From NCBI GenBank assembly GCA_017613485.1, contig JAGADS010000237.1, positions 1 through 16,798 of the forward strand: 16,798 nucleotides of DNA, given 5' to 3'. This DNA is from Treponema sp. (lineage in GTDB: Bacteria > Spirochaetota > Spirochaetia > Treponematales > Treponemataceae). Position numbers and translations under genes: made by a program. Shown in pieces: positions 14,172-16,798 of the stretch (its first letter is position 1; every line of letters starts with the position of its first letter). The notes under the pieces were generated by a model, which saw only the letters and a list, made by a program, of their open reading frames with translations, was not told the origin of the DNA and ran no database searches.

Positions 14172-14233
14172 TTTTATTTATTCTTTGTAACGATGTTTTC
14201 AGTGGATAAATAAAATAGTTGCGTAGTAAAAAA

Positions 14234-14265
14234 AATTATGAATTATGCATTACGAATTATGAATT
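14234..14265. repeat. Heptanucleotide tandem repeat
   Basis: AATTATG, AATTATG, CATTACG, AATTATG, then AATTG: four 7-bp units, one diverged. They lie between the 81-bp element and the end of the N-terminal Rpn fragment. Confidence 0.5.
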
Positions 14266-14268
14266 GAT

Positions 14269-14442
14269 TTAATAGTCTGACTCAACGCAATCTTTTGAGA
14301 AGAAGGACTTGAACACTACGTCATTTTTTAAGTTAAGCAGTCTTTTCTGTGCGACGGCATGGGCAGCCTGTTCCCTTACTTCCTCGTCAATGATGATCTG
14401 ATACCGCATCTTAGTCTCTGAATTGTTTAAACTGTTTGTCAT
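14269..14442 (-). pseudogene. N-terminal piece of the same Rpn-family gene
   Basis: A 57-codon frame, start ATG 14442 preceded by GAGG five nt upstream. It reads KMRYQIIIDEEVREQAAHAV and then LKNDVVFKSFFSKD, which resembles the N-terminus of Rpn/PD-(D/E)XK proteins (pattern NDxVFKxxF). It stops at a TAA soon after (VESDY). It is on the same strand as, and upstream of, the C-terminal piece, which begins about 180-200 bp further on. The expected 150 or so residues of nuclease core are absent, so this is best read as one gene with an internal deletion replaced by repeats. It was too short to be obvious as a gene. Confidence in the reading frame is good; the homology rests on a short motif. Confidence 0.6.
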
Positions 14443-14475
14443 AAATACCTCACTTTTGAGTTTTTATTCTCCCAC

Positions 14476-14513
14476 TACTATATATATAGTATCAGACATG
14501 TCGTTTTTAACAA
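14476..14513 (-). promoter_or_regulatory. Candidate promoter of the Rpn N-terminal piece, with a 16-bp palindrome
   Basis: On the minus strand TTGTTA (14513-14508), 16 bp, TACTAT (14491-14486). The -10 is part of a perfect palindrome TACTATATATATAGTA (14476-14491). Confidence 0.4.
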
Positions 14514-14592
14514 AAATTTGAGAAGAATTTTGAAAAAAAAGTGATACTTTTTTACTTTCGGGTAGTCTGACTGGTAGAAGAATGCGTTTATA

Positions 14593-14627
14593 ATTGTCAC
14601 GCGGATTCGCAAGTCGCTATTGCGACT
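14593..14627 (-). repeat. Hairpin-GAATCCGYGTG repeat, copy C
   Basis: In minus orientation: hairpin AGTCGC / GCGACT (14612-14617 with 14622-14627, 4-nt loop), then GAATCCGCGTGACAAT (14608-14593), the exact 16 bases of copy A. Confidence 0.6.
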
Positions 14628-14673
14628 ATTTCAAATAAATTTCCATACAGAAACGGTACGAAGTGACGTATTC

Positions 14674-14693
14674 GATTTTGCTAACGCAAAATC
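14674..14693. repeat. 8-bp perfect hairpin
   Basis: GATTTTGC (14674-14681), loop TAAC, GCAAAATC (14686-14693). With copies C and D it makes the 14443-14889 stretch dense in short hairpins; no gene is seen there apart from the promoters listed. Confidence 0.5.
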
Positions 14694-14826
14694 CTTTTGG
14701 GGAGGATGTAAGGATTTTTTAGTGATCAATTATTTTTTCGGATTCTAGATACAATTATTGTCCAATACTTAAGCAAGAAATTCAAATAAGGTAATAGCAA
14801 TACACCAAACCGATAAAAAATTTAAA

Positions 14827-14856
14827 GGAATTACGTAGTAATTCCGAATCCGTGTG
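14827..14856 (+). repeat. Hairpin-GAATCCGYGTG repeat, copy D
   Basis: Hairpin GGAATTAC (14827-14834), loop GTA, GTAATTCC (14838-14845), immediately followed by GAATCCGTGTG (14846-14856), the same order as in copies A and C. Confidence 0.6.
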
Positions 14857-14889
14857 ATCCCACCCCAAAAAAACACCTCCACCCTCAAC

Positions 14890-14918
14890 TTGAAATAAAC
14901 CAACATTTTTCCTATAAT
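14890..14918 (+). promoter_or_regulatory. Promoter of the deacetylase gene (predicted leaderless)
   Basis: TTGAAA (14890-14895), 17 bp, perfect TATAAT (14913-14918). The start point would fall at about 14923-14927, on the tandem ATG codons. Confidence 0.75.
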
Positions 14919-14922
14919 ATTG

Positions 14923-16257
14923 ATGATGGGTACTACAAGGAAACGGACTGGGACAACTGCAAAAAAAACTCCTGCAAAACGCACTGTACGAAAAAAAAAG
15001 CCTAAGGTACAGCTCAAGACAAAATCAGTCGTAATAATGGCAAGCTCAATAATAGCGGTATGCATTCTTATCCTTGGCGTTACATTTCTTCTGTCCAGGG
15101 CATCCTCTTCGGAAATGTCACAGACTGCATGGAAAAAGGCCCCGGCAGGACAGCCCGTTTCGGAAGAGGAAATCAAGGATGTTCCATTAAAAAGTGATGA
15201 TCCGCCAAAGACAAAACAGGCAGAGTCAACATGGGCAAAAGGAATCAAGACAGACAACGGGGTAAAACAAGATGAGACAAGGCAGCCCGATAAAAAAACA
15301 GAAACGAAAGATGAGCCAAAACAGGAAATCGTAATCATACCGCCAAAGGAAACACAGGTTTCACAATCCGAGCAGAAAAAGCCCGTTCAGGAATCTCAGG
15401 AAAAAAATCAGTCCAAGACAGAAAAGAAAGAGCAGAGCGGACAAAAACTGCAGACACAGAGTTCACAGAAAAACGTGATTCAACAGCAGGAAAAAATCGC
15501 ATCGGTTACTGTCAATCAACAGCCGCAGATTCAGGAAATACCCAAGAAACTGTTTGACGTTCCTCAGGCAAAACCCGGAACTAGAATATGCTTTGTAATC
15601 GATGATGCAGGTGCAAATCTTGGCAATCTAAAACGCTATACATCACTTCCGTTTCCGATAACGATAGCGGTTCTTCCGAAACTTGCACAATCATCTGAAT
15701 GTGCACAGGCAGTCAGGTCAAGTGGAAAAGAGCTTATTCTTCATCAGCCGATGCAGGCACACGACTATACAAGCGGAACTACACCGAATCCGGGACCGGG
15801 TGCAATTCTTCCGGACATGAGTACTTTTGAGATTGCACAGACTGTAAAGGAAAACCTTGACTCCCTTGGCGGCGGTGTAAAGGGCATCAATAACCACGAG
15901 GGCTCTTTGATTACAGAGAATTTCATAAAGATGAATGCAGTTTTTGAGGTTGCAGTTGAAAGGGGAATTTATTTTCTTGATTCACGAACAACTTCCTCAA
16001 GTTCAGTTCCACAGGTTGCAATGGAGCATGATACTGTGTATCTTGCCCGCTATGCTCCGTTCCTGGACAATGAGATAAGCCGTTCATCCATGCTTGAGAT
16101 GATTTACAAGGGGCTTGAGACTGCCAATAAAAACGGATATGCGGTGATGATCGGGCATGTTGATAAATCCGTGAATGTCCTGCCGCAGCTTTTGAGTGAC
16201 ATTTATCCCTACCTTGTTCAGGCGGGGTATACGGTTACGGTTCCTTCCAGATTATAA
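14923..16257 (+). CDS. Membrane-anchored divergent polysaccharide deacetylase (YibQ type)
   Basis: 444 residues from ATG 14923; ATG 14926 is equally possible, and a TTG at 14920 is less likely. Order: a very basic cytoplasmic N-terminus (residues 5-30), one membrane anchor (~35-58), a ~145-residue linker rich in Gln, Lys, Glu and Ser that could span the envelope, and a C-terminal divergent polysaccharide deacetylase domain (~218-444). Family marks are CFVIDDAG, the ILHQPMQA segment, GINNHEGS, YFLDSRTT, YAPFLDN and MIGHVDK. Such enzymes have an NodB-like fold; the natural substrate is not settled, and peptidoglycan or another envelope glycan is the inference. There is no ribosome-binding site, and the promoter sits directly at the ATG. 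It converges with the sigma-factor gene. Confidence 0.88.
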   Translation: MMGTTRKRTGTTAKKTPAKRTVRKKKPKVQLKTKSVVIMASSIIAVCILILGVTFLLSRASSSEMSQTAWKKAPAGQPVSEEEIKDVPLKSDDPPKTKQAESTWAKGIKTDNGVKQDETRQPDKKTETKDEPKQEIVIIPPKETQVSQSEQKKPVQESQEKNQSKTEKKEQSGQKLQTQSSQKNVIQQQEKIASVTVNQQPQIQEIPKKLFDVPQAKPGTRICFVIDDAGANLGNLKRYTSLPFPITIAVLPKLAQSSECAQAVRSSGKELILHQPMQAHDYTSGTTPNPGPGAILPDMSTFEIAQTVKENLDSLGGGVKGINNHEGSLITENFIKMNAVFEVAVERGIYFLDSRTTSSSSVPQVAMEHDTVYLARYAPFLDNEISRSSMLEMIYKGLETANKNGYAVMIGHVDKSVNVLPQLLSDIYPYLVQAGYTVTVPSRL

Positions 16258-16274
16258 TGCCTCAATCGTAAGGT

Positions 16275-16798
16275 CTAGGCTGTGACGTGGGCGTTCTTCA
16301 TTCTGCGGATGGCACGGAGCTCTGCCTGCCTTACTGCCTCTGGACTTACTCCCATAAGGCTTGATACTTCCCTTAATGTCTTTGTTTTCTGATCGCATTC
16401 AAAGTTGTAGCGGTACCAGATTACCTTGCGCTCGTTGAGAGGAAGGCTGTTTATGAGCGTGCGGATGTCATTCTTTTCTTCCTTGTCGAGGTACTGGTTC
16501 TCCGGTGAGTATGTCGTGTCGGAGATAATGTCTCCCAGAGAAAGCGCATTCTCATCGTCAGAAACTAGTGAGTCAAGAGAAGCTACTGTAAATTCGTATT
16601 TCAGGCAGTTGTGGACAAGAGCATGTGAAAGTCCTATGTGGGATGCAATCTGTTTTTCATCCGGCATTTTTCCGTTCATAAAGAAAAGTTCCTGCCGTGC
16701 CTTTTGAATCCTCCTGAGAATCTGGTCTTTTCTTGTGGGCAGAGAAATCATCGCGGAATGTGAGTTAAGATAGCGGATCATGTACTGGATGATCCAGG
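16275..16798 (-). CDS. Sigma70-family RNA polymerase sigma factor, C-terminal part
   Basis: The frame is open to the window edge (start outside); 173 codons plus the stop are visible. The first residues, WIIQYMIRYLNSHS, match the end of region 2.4 and region 3.0 (compare WWIRQAI in RpoD). SLPTRKDQILRRIQKARQEL begins region 3; region 4.1 is INSLPLNERKVIWYRYNF and region 4.2 is TLREVSSLMGVSPEAVRQAELRAIRRMK, the HTH that reads the -35 box. The linker ALSLGDIISDTTYSPENQYL resembles the 3.2 loop of primary-like and alternative RpoD/RpoS-type factors. The relaxed SPEAVRQAELRA in place of the canonical VTRERIRQIEAKA suggests an alternative sigma rather than the housekeeping one, but region 2 is needed to decide. 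It converges with the deacetylase gene 17 nt away. Confidence 0.88.
   Translation of the reverse strand, partial: WIIQYMIRYLNSHSAMISLPTRKDQILRRIQKARQELFFMNGKMPDEKQIASHIGLSHALVHNCLKYEFTVASLDSLVSDDENALSLGDIISDTTYSPENQYLDKEEKNDIRTLINSLPLNERKVIWYRYNFECDQKTKTLREVSSLMGVSPEAVRQAELRAIRRMKNAHVTA

Noticed and set aside
14234..14265. CRISPR array
   Set aside because: The units are only 7 bp with no spacers; it is a simple tandem repeat, and no cas genes are present.
14769..15338. A 189-residue minus-strand membrane protein
   Set aside because: It is antisense to the Lys/Gln-rich linker of the deacetylase; the hydrophobic look is the complement of A-rich codons.

Overview
The window looks like a chromosomal segment of a spirochaete, most likely a Treponema of the host-associated or rumen type. 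The grounds are the protein signatures from memory (a Prs enlarged to 435 residues, C-terminal pieces of Rpn/PD-(D/E)XK family nucleases, a 7TM diguanylate cyclase, a divergent polysaccharide deacetylase behind a long charged linker), sigma70-type promoters and many small dispersed palindromic repeats. No rRNA, tRNA, CRISPR array or intact insertion sequence was seen, so the genus rests on impression.

Left part (1-2640), accessory and AT-rich: an incomplete restriction or defence locus on the minus strand. A protein with a methyltransferase-like fold but no NPPY motif is joined by a TAATG overlap to a GIY-YIG nuclease/DEAH helicase that runs off the window. A divergent XRE-type regulator faces them, and the shared intergenic region has three near-identical operator-like boxes about 30 bp apart, one of them inside the minus-strand promoter. 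A GC-rich, foldable dispersed repeat (2705-2814) separates this locus from the housekeeping genes.

Middle (2816-11203): tsaD (tRNA t6A synthesis) on the minus strand is translationally coupled to a truncated Rpn-family gene. A lone ilvC (ketol-acid reductoisomerase, long form) is on the plus strand with a strong promoter and an 18-bp perfect palindrome in its leader. Next come an unrecognised 371-residue protein, which ends exactly where the opposing FGGY-kinase gene ends, the prs-FGGY kinase operon, and a divergent two-gene unit (71-residue small protein plus cation diffusion facilitator).

Right part (11323-16798): a 7TM-GGDEF diguanylate cyclase, a DUF937 protein, a broken Rpn-family gene (C-terminal and N-terminal pieces separated by a repeat), an intergenic stretch full of hairpins, a membrane-anchored divergent polysaccharide deacetylase, and the C-terminal part of a sigma70-family factor.

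Three cross-cutting observations stand out. (1) An 81-bp palindromic element occurs twice (4293-4373 and 14091-14171, about 90% identical), each time exactly where an Rpn-family gene has lost its nuclease domain. (2) A second repeat family, usually a short hairpin followed by GAATCCGYGTG, occurs four times, and one copy supplies the -35 box of ilvC. (3) Three plus-strand genes (6285, 11323, 14923/14926) have good TTGNNN-(16/17)-TATAAT-like promoters whose predicted start point falls at or within a few bases of the ATG with no ribosome-binding site, which suggests leaderless mRNAs.
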